64,000 nucleotides of DNA from Zeugodacus cucurbitae (taxonomy: Eukaryota; Arthropoda; Insecta; Diptera; Tephritidae). The notes below the pieces were generated by a model, which saw only the letters and a list, made by a program, of their open reading frames with translations, ran no database searches and had not been told where the DNA came from. Each line of letters begins with the position of its first letter. Positions within the stretch are counted from its first letter, which is position 1. The stretch is taken from positions 19,596,001-19,660,000 of the forward strand of contig NC_071670.1 in NCBI RefSeq assembly GCF_028554725.1, read 5' to 3'. Positions 23,864 through 36,952 of the stretch are shown here, one piece after another. The position numbers and the translations under genes are program-made.

Positions 23864-26800
23864 CTGGTTCACTCCTAAAATATGATTGGAACGTTTAATA
23901 ATATAGCTTTTTTAATTATCGCGACTTATAAAATAAAAAATGCCTGAGAAATAAACACTAAATGTTAGTCGGAAAGGCAATCAGATAATTCTCTCCCTCT
24001 GAAACTCGATCCTCTGAGAGAGAGAAAGAGACCGTAATTACGGTCTGTACATTGAAACAGTCCAAAGTCTTAAGAATTTGCCTTGATACGATTCCCCACG
24101 ATTCTGTTAAATTTTCTTAGTCAACTTCATTAATTCATTCTAATTGTTTTTTGATAGGTTCAAGACTAGAATCATCTTTATGAGTTTTTGGCACCACAAA
24201 GAACTGGTTGACTAATTTCTAGGGATCTCTACTACGGAACTCAAAGCGCTAAGGATAAATCTCAAGGTTTTCCTTCTACTTTTGAGGAGGAACCGGACTG
24301 CTAAAATCCTGAGGAGTGTTGTTAGGTTGCCTATATAAGCACGTTTCTTTAAATTCAAGAAGTTTCTCTTAATAAGAAGGCATTATTTGGAATACTTAAA
24401 AGATCATAATGCACTGCAATGGATGCAGGCATGTAGTTTACGTTTGCCCATCTCCTATATCGGCGAAGCTTTATACCAAACTCCAGAGTAATTCAGAAAC
24501 CTTGCGTCACTCGAAAACATCAGAGTCGCACGTATGTATATGCAGGAACGGCAATGCGCGTAAGGAAATGTTGCGCCACTTCCAACGACAAGCGAGCGGA
24601 AACCTACAAACGAATATGACTTGAACTCCGACAGCAAAAACAAAAAATAAATTCAGAAAAGAAAAGAAACGTCGCAAGTGGAAATATGGAATCGCAGAAT
24701 GACGCCATTTGTAAGGAAGCGCAATTGGTAAGCAAGTTCAAAGCGAAGAAGTGCTTCAGAAGTGGTGTGAGCCTGAAGCCTTCGAGCGACGGCTGTGCGA
24801 AGTAGAATAAATATTTGCGGCAAATGAGACATAAACAGGAACGTGAAAGCGCACCAAATGCGGAGTGGGCGGCGCAGCAGTGTGCAACATGAAACGCACA
24901 AGCAGTCAAAGTTGAACAGGGAGTTTGTCGGAAGATGGATAGGCGAGCAGGCGTATGGAAAAATATAGTCTGTGTAAATAGCGCGTGTGTACGTGAATGA
25001 CTGACTAGACGCGTCGACTACGTGGTATGTGTTAATATCCTCGGTCACACGCACACACTATATACATTCTGGCTGCAGTGGTGGTCTCGTTGCAATGTAA
25101 ATGTTGGCAAAGTAGCAAAAATTCATTGCATTCAATTGCAAAGCTATTAAAGTGGACTCCGAATCAGGCACAGACATATGGCCTGTTGGCCGTGGAAATC
25201 GTTAATGTAGCCTGTGGGGGGGTCAAGCAAAACAACATGACTGTTGCATGCAGAAGTCAATGCGCTGTAGGAAGGAATAATTCAATTGAGACCACCACTC
25301 GGTCGACAATAACGGCTACGGCATCCTTAACGCCGACAAATGAGTGTTACAAAGTTTTCAAGAACGGCGGAGACGCAGTGCAGAGAGAAAGAGAGAGTTG
25401 AAAAAGACGCAAAAATGCATTGAAGAGAGGTAAACCTGAAACAACAATGCGTTAAGGACAGCTAAAGGAGAGAACATAATGCGCTAAGGCTTGCACTCCA
25501 AGATACTGAGGTGGGTTTGGCAAAGATGTATGCATTCTGTGATAAGTGAATAGTACCCCAAGAAGTAGAGGACAAATGTGTGCCAGTTAAGTTATTTTCA
25601 ACTCACCGTACTAACTAAAAACCATGTATTGCTCTTCATTAAGGCTCTTCAAATAGAATCTTGTAAGTACAGATACCCTGTGCTTAATACTCTCCATTTC
25701 GTCTGTTTCTGACAAAGAAATACGACATTATTTGTATTCTGTCCACTTTCTTTATTTGCCTATTCTGCGGCACTCACACCTTTCTGGTCGCAATGAACTG
25801 AACCCCGACGGTGGTCATGGGTGTTTTACCAATTTAATTCCTTTGAGCAACTTCTGTCAAACTGCCCATTTTTGCAAACTTGTAATTTCTTTTGTATACA
25901 AATAAAAATAGCAGGAAAATGAGCATAAAAAATTACATCTTTGTCGCAGTGAATTTTCATTAAATTAGCTGTAAGTGGGTCAGACCGCCATACATCAACT
26001 CGCAAAAACCACCCCGCACAGTCTAACTGTTGAGCTCACCATGTCGGCTCGCTTGCCAAATCATTTGTGCCAATCGTTCTGCTGGTCCGTTTGCCCCCGT
26101 ACCTTCCGCACTGGTGCTCTGTGGGACTCTCAACCATCCAACCAACTGTTTGGCCTTACACTACAAAGCAAACTTGGTCGTTCGATGACAACTGCGGCGC
26201 GCGGTGGTAGTTGGCTGTCGACGGCTGGAGGAAGGCATGAAAGGATTCAATTTCATTTGAAATTATCATTATTACGACGTTGGCATTCGTGATTATACAC
26301 GACACTGTGAACCTGATTTGCCTGCTGTACGTTGCTGTTGTTGTTGCAGCACAACTTGTTACAGCAGCTGCAAGCAATCGTTTAACTACAGGCCATCATG
26401 TCTAAGCTGCCGTCGTCGGTGGTGGTGGAGGTAATCGTGTTGGTGATGACGACGCGTCGTCGCATTGTTAGTGTTGTTGTTTTTTTTTGGTGTCACAGTA
26501 GTTGTAAATAACGAGCTGTCGACGGTTGACCGTATGAGGAGGGCTAAAGTACCCTTGTACAAATGCCAGAGTGGTTATTGTTGCTGCCGTTGATGCTATT
26601 TCCGTCTTTCCATCTTTTCACCTTTCCGTTGATTGTGGCTTGTTCTCTTTGCCGTGGCTGCTGCCGCATACGAAAGCCAATATCATCAACAAATTAAATT
26701 GGTGCAGTTTGTTTGCCTTGCCTGTTTGCTGTTGACCGTATTTTCCGCATTTCGCGTTCCCACCCACTGAGCTAGTTAGACGGGGAGAATTGAATGAATT

Positions 26801-27086
26801 TTTGTGCTAGTTTTCGGCCAGGCTGCCAGACGACATAATTAAGCGAAAATCATTTCACTTTTGAATCAAACTCATACAGCAAGGCATTTGATTTGATACA
26901 GCGTGGATTTAATTTTGTAATGATTGTTGCTGTGATTTGTAGATGAGTAAATCAATCAAATATTCATATTTATCGTTTTATAAATAAATTTATGAAATTT
27001 CTGTTAGATATACATAAAATTTAGACATTAGTTTGAGATACTGGAGATGGATAAAACTAGGTTGTCATAGAGTCTTATATGTATAT
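23864..27086. other. Non-coding stretch, no gene recognised
   Basis: Several frames of 60-130 codons on both strands (for example 24653-25054 minus and 25078-25401 plus) lack any recognisable motif and overlap each other. A short GC-rich ATG frame at 26398 (MSKLPSSVVVEV) runs only 38 codons. TTG/CAG-type repeats lie near 26330-26350. Confidence 0.55.
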
Positions 27087-27715
27087 TAGGGTGGCCCTTA
27101 TTTTCCAAAGTGTTCCGATTCTCGATCGCACCCCCTAGAAATATGCGAATAGCCCAAAAACTAGTATATACAAAGTTTTGGGTCAATCAAAAAAGGTTTA
27201 GAGGTTGCGCAAGGAGCTTGAAATCCTGAAAAATTAACAATTTTTGCCATTTTTATGTCTCCATATTTCAAAGCCACACTATCTGGTTTCCATACCGTAA
27301 TAAGATCTGCATTTTATTACCTTTCCAAAATTATCACAATCTTAAAAATCGGTCGATTGATGATAGAGTTACAGAAATACAAATATGAAAGTAAATTTAA
27401 TGTGGTGCATTCTCAAGCGTCGCATGCTCGTGATATATCGTTATAACGGTTCTAATGTTATTCTTATTATCTTATTACGGTATGGAAAACCAGTAAGGGA
27501 CAGTGTGACTTTGAAATATGGAAGTCTGAGACATAAAAATGGCAAAAATTCTTATTTTTTTCAGGATTTCAAGCTCCTTGCGCAACCTCTAAACCTTTTT
27601 TGATTGACCCAAAACTTTGTATATACTAGTTTTTGGGCTATTCGCATATTTCTAGGAGGTGCGATCGAGAATCCGGAAACTTTTTTTATCCTCCATACAA
27701 CTAAGGGCCACCCTA
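27087..27715. mobile_element. hAT-like MITE with long terminal inverted repeats
   Basis: The element starts TAGGGTGGCCCTTA and ends with its complement, TAAGGGCCACCCTA. The two arms are inverted copies for about 230 bp each, including AATAGCCCAAAAACTAG and GCGCAAGGAGCTTGAAATCC, and meet in an AT-rich centre near 27400. ATGTATAT occurs exactly on both sides (27079-27086 and 27716-27723). An 8-bp target-site duplication is the mark of hAT-type transposition, but the superfamily is inferred from that length alone. The short frames at 27385-27603 and 27561-27770 are by-products of the inverted repeat. No transposase is encoded, so it would have depended on a partner element. Confidence 0.88.
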
Positions 27716-28255
27716 ATGTATATGTATGTATGGCCCAGACTTCATCAGACCAGTTGATCTTCGTACTCAATATTTTTTTTAAATCGTTTACTTATTTTTT
27801 CTAAATCGTTTACTTTATTACATAAGACCAAGTGTCATGTAACATATAATTATTATCGGTCAATTTTATTATCCAACATTTCGATATCAGTTTTTGTTTC
27901 ATTGAAATAGACCTTAGTTTCACCCATCTTCACTGTAGCAAAATTGATTTCCAAAGAGCTATCTCCCAAGGTATAAGTACATAAAAATTCACTGAAAATC
28001 AAATCCGGAGAATGAAGAGGTTCCGTTAGTAATTTTGACTCAATTTTCCTTGATTTGTGGCACGGCCCATTCTTTCTTAATTTTCAAATTTTCTTATAAT
28101 GAGTCGTTATTGAAGTCCACTCGGATAACTGGGGGTTCGGAATAAAATGATGGAGTTACGTTTCATTTATATATCAATTTAAAATATTTCAAGATATCAC
28201 CATTATATAGCTTCAAACAATTCCTAATCGCATCTGAACAAACTCTGACGCTAGA

Positions 28256-28860
28256 CATATGATGTCGAAAATGAGGAAAGAAGAGGCTTCTATGAAAATC
28301 ATTAAAAACGTGAGTCGGTGGACAGCTAGAAGCGCACTTGTTTCAATTGGTTATGTCGCATCTGTGAAAAAAATAAAACAAGTTCTATCGGAGAAAAATG
28401 CAAAGGCTCGGTTGAAATTGCCAAGGGAACATAAAAACTGGACTGTAGAAGACTGGAAACGAGTTATCTGGTCGGACGAATCCAAGTTTAACTAACCAAT
28501 TCCAGTCAGTTGGAATGCATTATTGTTGGCGCTGGCCCTTCAACAAACTTCAAAGACACCATGTATAGCAAATCGTGAAGGATGGAGGAGGAAATTTAAT
28601 GGTTTGGGGGTGCTTTACGTGGTGGCACATTGGACCATTGCAGATGAATGATTGTATTATGTGAAAAGAAAATTATTTACAGATTTTGCAAACCTATCTT
28701 CCCAATTTTTTGGAAAAGAGTGGCCAACTCAAAGCGCCGACCACAATCCAATTGAGAACATATTGTCAATTGTAAAACGATCATGTCGAGATAGTTATTG
28801 CAGCTCCCTACGTAGAAAGTTTTTTTTAAAGATTAACATACAGAGTGCGTGAACATAGCT
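28256..28860 (+). pseudogene. Tc1-like transposase relic
   Basis: The frame at 28259-28495 reads SRWTARSALVSIGYVAS, then EKNAKARLKLPREHKNWT and VEDWKRVIWSDESKFN. This is the second half of the Tc1 DNA-binding region and the first catalytic Asp (WSDESKFN). A stop follows at once. In another frame HHVQQIVKDGGGNLMVWGCF continues the core, and at 28715-28790 EWPTQSADHNPIEN carries the Glu of the DDE triad. The segment with the second Asp (QQDNDPKH in relatives) is missing. The DNA-binding N terminus and the terminal inverted repeats were not found. The enzyme would cut and paste at TA sites, but this copy is dead. Confidence 0.88.
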
Positions 28861-31800
28861 GCGGTTTGATCTACATTACTTCCAAAAGTTCTGTGAAAAA
28901 GCGGATTCAGTGCGGATTAAGTTCTCAAAGTCTCTCATACGAACTCGTTAGTCACTGACATACTGTGAACATTAAAAAAAAGTTTGCTTTCGTGTTTGGT
29001 CGTGCGCTCGCCTTCAATAGGCTCAATACACTTGACAAACAAGCTTGAATAGAAAGAGAAAACTTTACTAAGAGGCACAAAGGAAAAAAGTTTTCAAGCG
29101 AATTTACGCCAAGAAATTAATCACAGATTTACGAAGTTCATCATTTAATTACAGGCATCATCAAGGAGCGCTCAGAGCCGGCGGAGCTGTTGGCCATGAA
29201 GTCGACGCACACGCGAAACATTAAATTCAAGCTTCGAAAAAATCCTTAATGATTAAATTAATTTGTTGTTGGCTTATCGCAATGTGAAATCGTTATGTTC
29301 CCACGAACGCGAGCACACACACAAGCGCACCCGGCGTAGTAAACAAGTTAGGAAATATGAGAGTGTCAGGGCGAAGGATAACTTTGGGTGGGCAAAAAGA
29401 AATTACAGCAAAGCCAAAATATAATAAAAATGTGAAGTGAAGACAAATAAAAAGCAATAAAAAAGAAAAATATGCCGCAGGTCGCAACGACGAGCTGCGC
29501 GGAGCGATGTACGAATGGATGTGTGGGTATCTTTAGAAGTAGAGAAATGAGAAGCAAAAGGGAAAAGGAAAAGTAAGTAGCGAAAAAAAGAATAAACAAA
29601 ACCAAACTTACCAGGAAGGTAAGTAAAGTGGACGACATAAAGTGCTGAAGGAGATGAAAGCCGGCGCTGACGGCGTTGGCGCTGAAAACAACAGTGAATC
29701 CGCAGCTGGCGTTACTGGCCGCACTAAATTCCTGTAAACACAAACTCAACGAAAGGTGCAACAGACGAAGGATGCCAGTACTGCCAGTGTATAGCTGGAC
29801 TTCAGTATCACACCGCTGCGCTCCCTCGCCCTGGCAGTGGCAAATAAAAACGTACAACGCTACAGCTCACTGTTTATTATCCTGCAACCTAAATGCCGTA
29901 TATGCCGGCTGGCTAGCTGGCTGGCAACGAGCGCGCACCTATTAGAGCAGGAAGTGAATTCTATAGCGCCGAATGGACGGGAGAACACCGATGATAACGC
30001 CACAGTGATAGCTCCGGCTGGCAAACAGTTGAAGACGACAGCCAGTGAATGCCAACTGCCACCTGACACTGTTCTGCTTTCAGTGCTGTACCGATGCGAC
30101 GGCACAAAGGACCAACTTCAATGTATGCCAGCAATAGGGGTAGGGCGTAGAGCCAATTGCTGCCACGGCGACGATGCGTTGGCGCGCCAGAACGTTGAAC
30201 TCGGGTATAACTAGTTGGTTTTTATTAGGCGTGCAATGCAGTGCGAGTTTCAAATTATGTGGTTTTTCCAGCAACAACAACACATTCTACAAACTAGGGA
30301 GAAGTTGTGTATAGGTATTTAGCTGGTTGTGTGGTAAAAGGTTGCTGGAAAAGAGAACGAGAAAGAATATTTTTTGTTTTGGTTTTTTTTAGTTTCTCTT
30401 CATACAACTTTTGTTTTCCCTGAATTCATTTAAGTGGGGAATTTCAGGTTTTAGAAATTTAAACCGAAATGAAAATAACCCTCCTTATGCTGCTTGTATA
30501 CATTACTACAACAATACAAACAATCACAGCAACAAGCACTCAAACAGAAATGAAAGCAGATAACCTGCTTACCAGCTGAAGGACCTCATACTTATAGCGG
30601 GACGAAAACATGAAAACATATTTACAAATAAACATAGGTCACTACTATGAAACGATTTGCGCAAATCTACAAACAAGCATACACGTGTGTAGAAGCAGCG
30701 CACGGCTAAAAGGATCCGCAAAGACTGCTGTGAAAAAGCTCGAGTCAGAGCTACTTGTGTACTTTTCGATTTACCTTTAGATAGTGGCACACACTTAAGC
30801 TTATGCACAACCTCATCAACTGTAAATTTGTGATTATTCATATACCCACAAAACATATTTACACATACATATATAATAAATACATATATTATCTACCACG
30901 CGCAAAGACTTCTCAAAGGTACATGAAATGTACAAAAATTTGCCACCAACAACAACAAAGTAATTTCCAAAAGTTTTCACAAAGTTGTGCCTGCACACTT
31001 ATAAACGTCCTCTCGTTGAGTATCCGCCAGCTAAGCAACCGCTGCCCATTACCGTTATGCGCGTCGCCTTGTCCTAATCCATAGCTGATGTTTGGCCCTC
31101 TTTTACTTATGACTACAGCTTACTAAGTAAAGTTGCACGCAAATGTTAAGTTAAGAATTAATTAGAGAGTCGTAAAAGGGCGAAATTCGTATGCAAACTT
31201 TCACTGGTGCTTTGTGGGCTTTTAAGTATCCGACAGAAGTGACCACAACAACTGCATTAACGTGTTTGTAGGTTTGTAAGGCGGGCAGTGAAAATAAAGG
31301 CAAGGTTTCTTTTTAAATTTTTTTTTTTTTACATGTACATATTTACAAGCAGATAAAGTTACTCAATGCGAGTGTAATTGAATTAATTAACTCGTAACTT
31401 TCGGGAGTTTTTCAATAACACTATACAGAAAACTCGACTTTTTTTCTGGGTATTGGACCAGGTGATTTAGACATAAGTAAAAAAATAGCATTCTCCGATT
31501 TTCAAAGTTACCGAACAAAATTGAATTATTTAGTTTCGAAATTGGAAAAAGGCTTTTTTAAATAATTATTATTAATTACATAACACGGTTAATAGAAATC
31601 AAAAATATGGAAAAGATCTACTTACATCTTAATTCAATTGTGTATACAATATTTCCGTCACCCTGATATGACAGATGCTACCAGGTGTCCAGTATTTTTC
31701 GACATATACATTTTTTTTTCTTTTTCAAAGATCTTATTTCTCTTACTTGAAGTTTGACGCTTCATATCATCTGTTACACATGCTTGAGGGAAAAATATTA

Positions 31801-32465
31801 TAAGATTAGGAGAAAAGTGTAGATTGTACCCCTATTTTGGATTTCTTAGTTTACATACATACATTTAGAGAATACATACATACATATATTTCTTTCGAAC
31901 AAACTGCTGTTCCTAAATTGGATCTTTGCTGATTTCAGAATTATGGAATTTTTCTAACGAACTTTTAGTGACCAAATCAAATTGTGACCAAATGTGATAT
32001 GTGAGTGCACCACTGAAATTGTGTGGTTTGATTCCATTAGATGACCCCTGTAAGATTTGAGTCTGTACCTATCACCAGCTCCCACTGACCAGTTTGATAG
32101 TTTGGATAAGAACTGGCTATTGCCACTCCATTAAGTGCTTTATTGTTGAAAGAAAAAGCCAAAACCCTGCATTTAAATATGCAAAATTCGTAAATATGAA
32201 CTGCCTTGGGTTTAATTAGTTCTGGATTTCGAAGCCTAACTTTTTCTGAAATGGTACAGCCTAAAACTTCAGAAATATTATCTTCCTCCACATACATAAG
32301 TTCAGATTACTTGTATTAACTGAATATTCACTTATATTCAACGGAAGACACTCACTCGAACAAGTACTACTAGGGCAGTTGTAATCACCACATTTATATA
32401 CATATATATTTTTTGCTGCATGGATTAAATGAACTATATACGAGAATACAAAAATGTCAATCATT
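28861..32465. other. Non-coding stretch with one candidate terminal exon
   Basis: Many overlapping open frames (29366-29857 minus, 29837-30214 plus, 30569-30856 minus) show no motif and cross A-rich or microsatellite sequence. CATA-type repeats lie near 30866-30890 and 31852-31888. The minus frame at 32037-32297 is unrecognised. Only the interval 29155-29249 is singled out. Confidence 0.5.
29155..29249 (+). other. Candidate last coding exon of an unidentified host gene
   Basis: TTTAATTACAG provides an acceptor ending at 29154, with ATTAATC upstream as a possible branch site. The exon then reads IIKERSEPAELLAMKSTHT and RNIKFKLRKNP before TAA at 29247-29249. Codons in the first two-thirds favour C or G at the third position (ATC AAG GAG CGC), unlike the AT-rich surroundings. 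Several AATAAA signals follow at 29421-29460, where a 3' UTR would end. No homologue is recognised and no partner exon was found, so this could be chance. Confidence 0.35.
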
Positions 32466-32469
32466 GAAG

Positions 32470-32755
32470 ACTACGAGTATGTGGAAATTCAGACAGACAG
32501 ACAGGAACACGAAACTCGGATATCGATCGCTCAAAGGTTGACGACCACAGCAAACTCACAAAGGAACATGATTTACGGATATGCTCCTGGAATCTGCGGA
32601 ACCTCTATAGGGAAGTTGACACTATCCAACATGTGAATGTCTGCACTTAGGATGTAACACTAGCGTGACTTCGCAAAGTGTATAGAAAAGTGGCGAATTT
32701 TTATGTACTCGGCCGAGACCAACCCGCGGTTGTGGTGCCAAAGAAGAAGAAGCAT
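32470..32755 (+). mobile_element. Internally deleted RTE-like scrap (endonuclease start joined to 3' tail)
   Basis: One frame reads DDHSKLTKEHDLRICSWNLR, which matches the beginning of the RTE endonuclease with its catalytic-region WN. Within about 60 bp it passes into sequence ending GGTGCCAAAGAAGAAGAAG (about 32730-32748), a GAA-type tail like that of RTE copies 2 and 4. The RT is absent. The endonuclease residues differ from copies 3 and 4, so this is probably another RTE family. Confidence 0.5.
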
Positions 32756-32959
32756 AGTAGTATGTAGCGCCTTTGCTTACTATTATTTTGAAATTTCTGC
32801 ACTTTTCACAAAGTGCAAAGAATTCAGTTCGATCTGCTCTATAATCTCTAACGGCTCTATATTTGGATTGTCTGCGTAAGCGCTATTATAACATCCAATT
32901 CATATCTGAAATTCTGTTGTTAGATTACGATGTCCTCACTCAATTATTTCGAAATAACA

Positions 32960-33125
32960 ACTCAACTTTCAACGAAGTACCGTTGAACATTCGAACTTCT
33001 ATAACTCAAAGATCTCCATAACTCAAACTCTTAAATGACAAAGCGTTTAAAATTCATATTTCATACACATTTCATTCCAGGACAAACTTCCTCAACTCGA
33101 AGTCTCTCTAACTCTATAATGAGTG
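32960..33125. repeat. Pogo-like repeat remnant
   Basis: CGAACTTCTATAACTCAAAG and CTCCATAACTCAAACTC match the start of the repeats at 46258 and 63638. A further CTCAACTCGAAGTCTCTCTAA lies near 33090. There is no coding content. Confidence 0.45.
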
Positions 33126-34907
33126 GTTTATTGGTTCCTCAGTTTTAAGTAATGGCCTGAAATGTAAGTTCTGAGAGCTATCACAAGGCGTAGACTAAAT
33201 ATTTTATGGTAATTATGTAATTATCAGTAGAACTGAAAAGATTGAAATACGAAATCAGTTATAACAGTTAAGTAGCTTTTTCATTGGCATATAAACAATA
33301 GACATCATCATTAAGTTATCATTCTGTGTAAGCTGAGTTCAGAAATTTGATTAGCCTTACTCTATAACCTTTCGTCGGCTTTTCAGTTATGTCCATGACT
33401 ACATATTTTAACATCTGTCTAACATTCACATATACGGCAAGGTCTCCCTCCCACACATACATGTTCTTTCGGGTGATTCATATAACTTTACCGTTGCCTT
33501 CATTCGCTCTGTACTTTTCTTTCTGCAGGTCGTATGTTGAGCCAACAACAATCAAATGTATCCACAAATCAACGGCAACAAATCGTTTGTCCTTTTGCCG
33601 AGTGTTTATCTACATGAATTTCTGCTCGTGGTTAGTTGGATTGCAAAGGATTAAGTGATTGTGTGATTGAATTATTTATTGTTCAGGTTTTAATTTATTT
33701 ACGTATGTCGCACTCAAGTGTCTTTAATCTAGTGCAGAGTTTAAATCAAAGTACCTGCACACCAAATACATATGTACATACATAAATACAACTGTGGGGC
33801 CATAAATAGCACGAGCTGTCCTTGCTGGTGCCGCGTACACCCGCATTGTTGCTTTTTTCTGTTAGCCCATCAGCCAACTAGTTGTTGTTGTTGCTTTTGT
33901 TATCCTTTGCTTGGAGTTAAACTGGAAAATTTATATATAGACATAACCTTTGGGCAATTTATTTACGCATTCCCTATTGGCATTTGTGGCTACCTAAAAT
34001 GTGTCTGCATCCTGACCAGCAGTTCTAACTGTAATCAAGTTTACAAAACTTAAGTAAAGCGGTATTTCTAACAGACTGCGCAATTATTTATTTATGCCTG
34101 TGCTCATATGCATTACATGCTCACATTTTAATAGTTTGCCAAGAGGCATTTAAAGCGGTATGGTCATATACACACGCATGCTAATATACATATGTACATT
34201 ATATAACCAAACTGAATTTAAGTATATTTATATTTACGTTATATGCATACATGATTATATTATAGAATACAGATACATATACATATTTACATATTATAAA
34301 TATATAATCGTATATCTCTGAATATTAAAACAATATAGAAACTGTTTCTAACGTCTAATGCAACTCTGGAATGACTCCAACGCTAACACTAATAAATGAA
34401 CAATAGTTCAACCAGAACGAAACAATAATGAGGAAAACAAAAAGTACATCCACTTTCCGACGCTTTCTAAAAAATTTCCGCAATCTATACATTTCTAAAA
34501 TTTGTTAAATAATTATTATAGTTTACCATTATTTTAATATAATAGTTTTCAGACATATGTATGTCAACTCTTCCTTAAAAATGTGGCGTATTATTTCATT
34601 TATTTGATACAATTTATAAAAAATGTAAACAGGTGGCAACCAGGTTTTCAAAATATTTTCGATACTGTGCCTTTCTAAAGATTTTTGATTTTTTATAATT
34701 CGAAAAGCGACTGCCAACTGTCCTAAATGGACATTTTCTACTATGGGTCTTCGTTCGTTCGTTCTGTTTTATTTTAATTAAATTATTTCCATTCTATAAC
34801 ACTCATTTACAAGAATAGTATCAAAACTCAAAAACACGATTTTTAAATTTGCGCAATTTCATCGTCCATACTGTATAAAATCAAAATGCAAAAAAATCAG
34901 AATGCAA
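33126..34907. other. Non-coding stretch, no gene recognised
   Basis: A strong-looking acceptor (TTTTCTTTCTGCAG, ending near 33527) is followed by short open frames with no motif and no clear donor. AT-rich CATATG and TACATA runs occur near 34180-34320. Confidence 0.5.
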
Positions 34908-35960
34908 ATAAAAGTCCATATAAAGTTGGAAACCCTAATATTAGGTTTATGAGAGCTAGGAGAAGTTATGACCCGATTTCACTAATTTTTGGTACGGAGA
35001 CATATTATTAGAAGAAACATGTTATCTCTCTATTTCTTCAAAATATCTTATATTACTTATATTATCGATCACAAATTTATTAGAAATACTGAGGTCCTCA
35101 TGTTCGATACATGGGACCTTGAAAACTTATGGATCGATTTCGACGATTTTTAGAAGGGCGATGCCACACTATAAATGTATTATTCGTGCAAAGTTTATTG
35201 GAACTTCTTCAATGGTACTTATTTTATACATATATTGTAAAGTATACGATTCAAATCGACTTCAAAGGTCTGGTATATGGAAAGTGGGCATGATTATCAA
35301 CCGATTTGGCCCATTTTCAAAACATATCACGGTATGCCAGGAAAATGTTATGAACCGAATTTCATGGAAATTGGTCGAGTAAGTTCGAATATATCGTTTT
35401 GGCCCATAAGTGGGCGGAGCCATGCCCATTTAAAATTTTTATACCAATTTGAGTGCAGCCCTTCTGTACCATCTTTACTATGAAATTTAAGGTTTGTAGT
35501 GTTTTCCCTTAGTGAATTAAACCATTTTTAGTAGTTTTCAACATAACCTTTGTATGGGAGGTGGGCGTCGTTATAATCCGATTTCGTCCTTTTTTGGATT
35601 GTATAAGGAAGTGGCCAATTGAAACGACTCTGGACAGTTTGGCTGATATAGCTTCAGTAGTTTACGAGATATGTACTTAATAGGGGGCGGGGCCACACCC
35701 ACTTTCCCAGTACCAACCTCATTAGGGTGCTAAGGAATAAGTTTACCAAGTTTCATAATTTTTACTCAAGTTATCGAATTCACGGACAGAGAGACAGATG
35801 AACAGACAGACGGACGGACAGACATCTGGATTTCAAATCTACTCGTATCTAAATCTACTCCATAAATAACTCTTTTATTACTGGATAACACTAACAACCG
35901 TTATGTGAACAAAGCTATAATACTCTCTTTAGCAACTTTGTTGCGAAAGTATAAAAATTT
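34908..35960 (-). mobile_element. DINE-1-like repeat D (hairpin end missing)
   Basis: It begins with AGTTGGAAACCCTAATATTAGG, split here as GTTGGAAACC and CTAATATTAGG, which also occurs inside repeats E and F just after their hairpin ends. So the hairpin and first subterminal repeat are lost. The body holds GGTCCGTC-type complements, GACGGACGGACAGACATC near 35810, and the right end AGCAACTTTGTTGCGAAAGTATAAAA. Its sequence is closest to repeat A. Confidence 0.7.
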
Positions 35961-36945
35961 CAAATTTTTTCACTTGTTATGTTGCATTATGTTTTAACCA
36001 CAATAACGACACTTCTCAGCTGTTCCAGAATTAGTCATGTTTTTTTCACGTCAGAAAAACATATTTTATGTTACAAAGATATTGGTAAAATGTAGTCATA
36101 ATTCAAACTAAAAGACGTTTATGTCCAGAAAGCCCGTTTAGTACACTCTATTTAGTCCACTTATGCTGAGTATTTTATTTAAAAATTATTCAATAAATTT
36201 ATCTTGTTTTTCTAGATTTGCTAAATAAGATACAATTGAAATCTTTAAACTGCTCTCCTTAAAATCGACCTTTTTGAGTTGTGACACTATCATGTAAATG
36301 AGCGATTTAGGTAGTTAGGTGTTGTTCTTGAAATCAATTGTGAAGGATAATGAGATCACAAAATCATAAACTATAGTCCAATGTTAGCGCAGCTAATGCT
36401 AACAAAAAATTATATTTTCATCTATCGAAATCAAACTATTTTTAAAAGTAGGGTTATATTCCGTGATATATATATTAAATTCGATAGATTACTCACTTAT
36501 GTTCCAAACCGGCATTGGATGTATCCGTTAGTATATTTTAATTTGATAGCTTTAGAGGTTTGGAGGGTACTTCAAATGACTTTTGTTTCGAAAGTTGATG
36601 GTACTTTTGAAGATTCGGTTAAATTTTACCGCTAAGTTCGCCGGCGTCTTAAAGTTTCAAGAAGATTAGATGGATGGATGCTCCAATTTCTGAGTTCTTT
36701 GTGTCCTATGTTCTATGATGAGCTTCAGGTAGCAATATGGTATGGTACGAATTCGAATTGAGTAAATACATAGTCAGAAACTAAAATTTGTTAGATTATA
36801 TTTCAATAATAATAAACAAAACTTGGTCTTCTAATTTTTATTGGGTGTTTTATGAATACTTTTTGTTCGAAAAAAATTGCCGCGACCGAGACCTCTTTTT
36901 AACACTATGTACTACATCAGTGATATCGGAAATGAATGAATGAAA
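35961..36945. other. Non-coding stretch, no gene recognised
   Basis: Short AT-rich frames only. The frame at 36381-36635 is unrecognised. A GAATGAATGAAATGAATG simple repeat lies near 36933-36955. Confidence 0.5.
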
Positions 36946-36952
36946 TGAATGA

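Noticed and set aside
29366..29857. 163-codon minus-strand open frame
   Set aside because: Leu/Phe/Ser-rich product comes from A-rich plus-strand sequence (AATAAA runs); opposite to the candidate exon and 3' UTR reading.
33510..33660. Possible exon after the TTTCTTTCTGCAG acceptor
   Set aside because: Frames are short, codon use is not distinctive and there is no matching donor or poly(A) signal.
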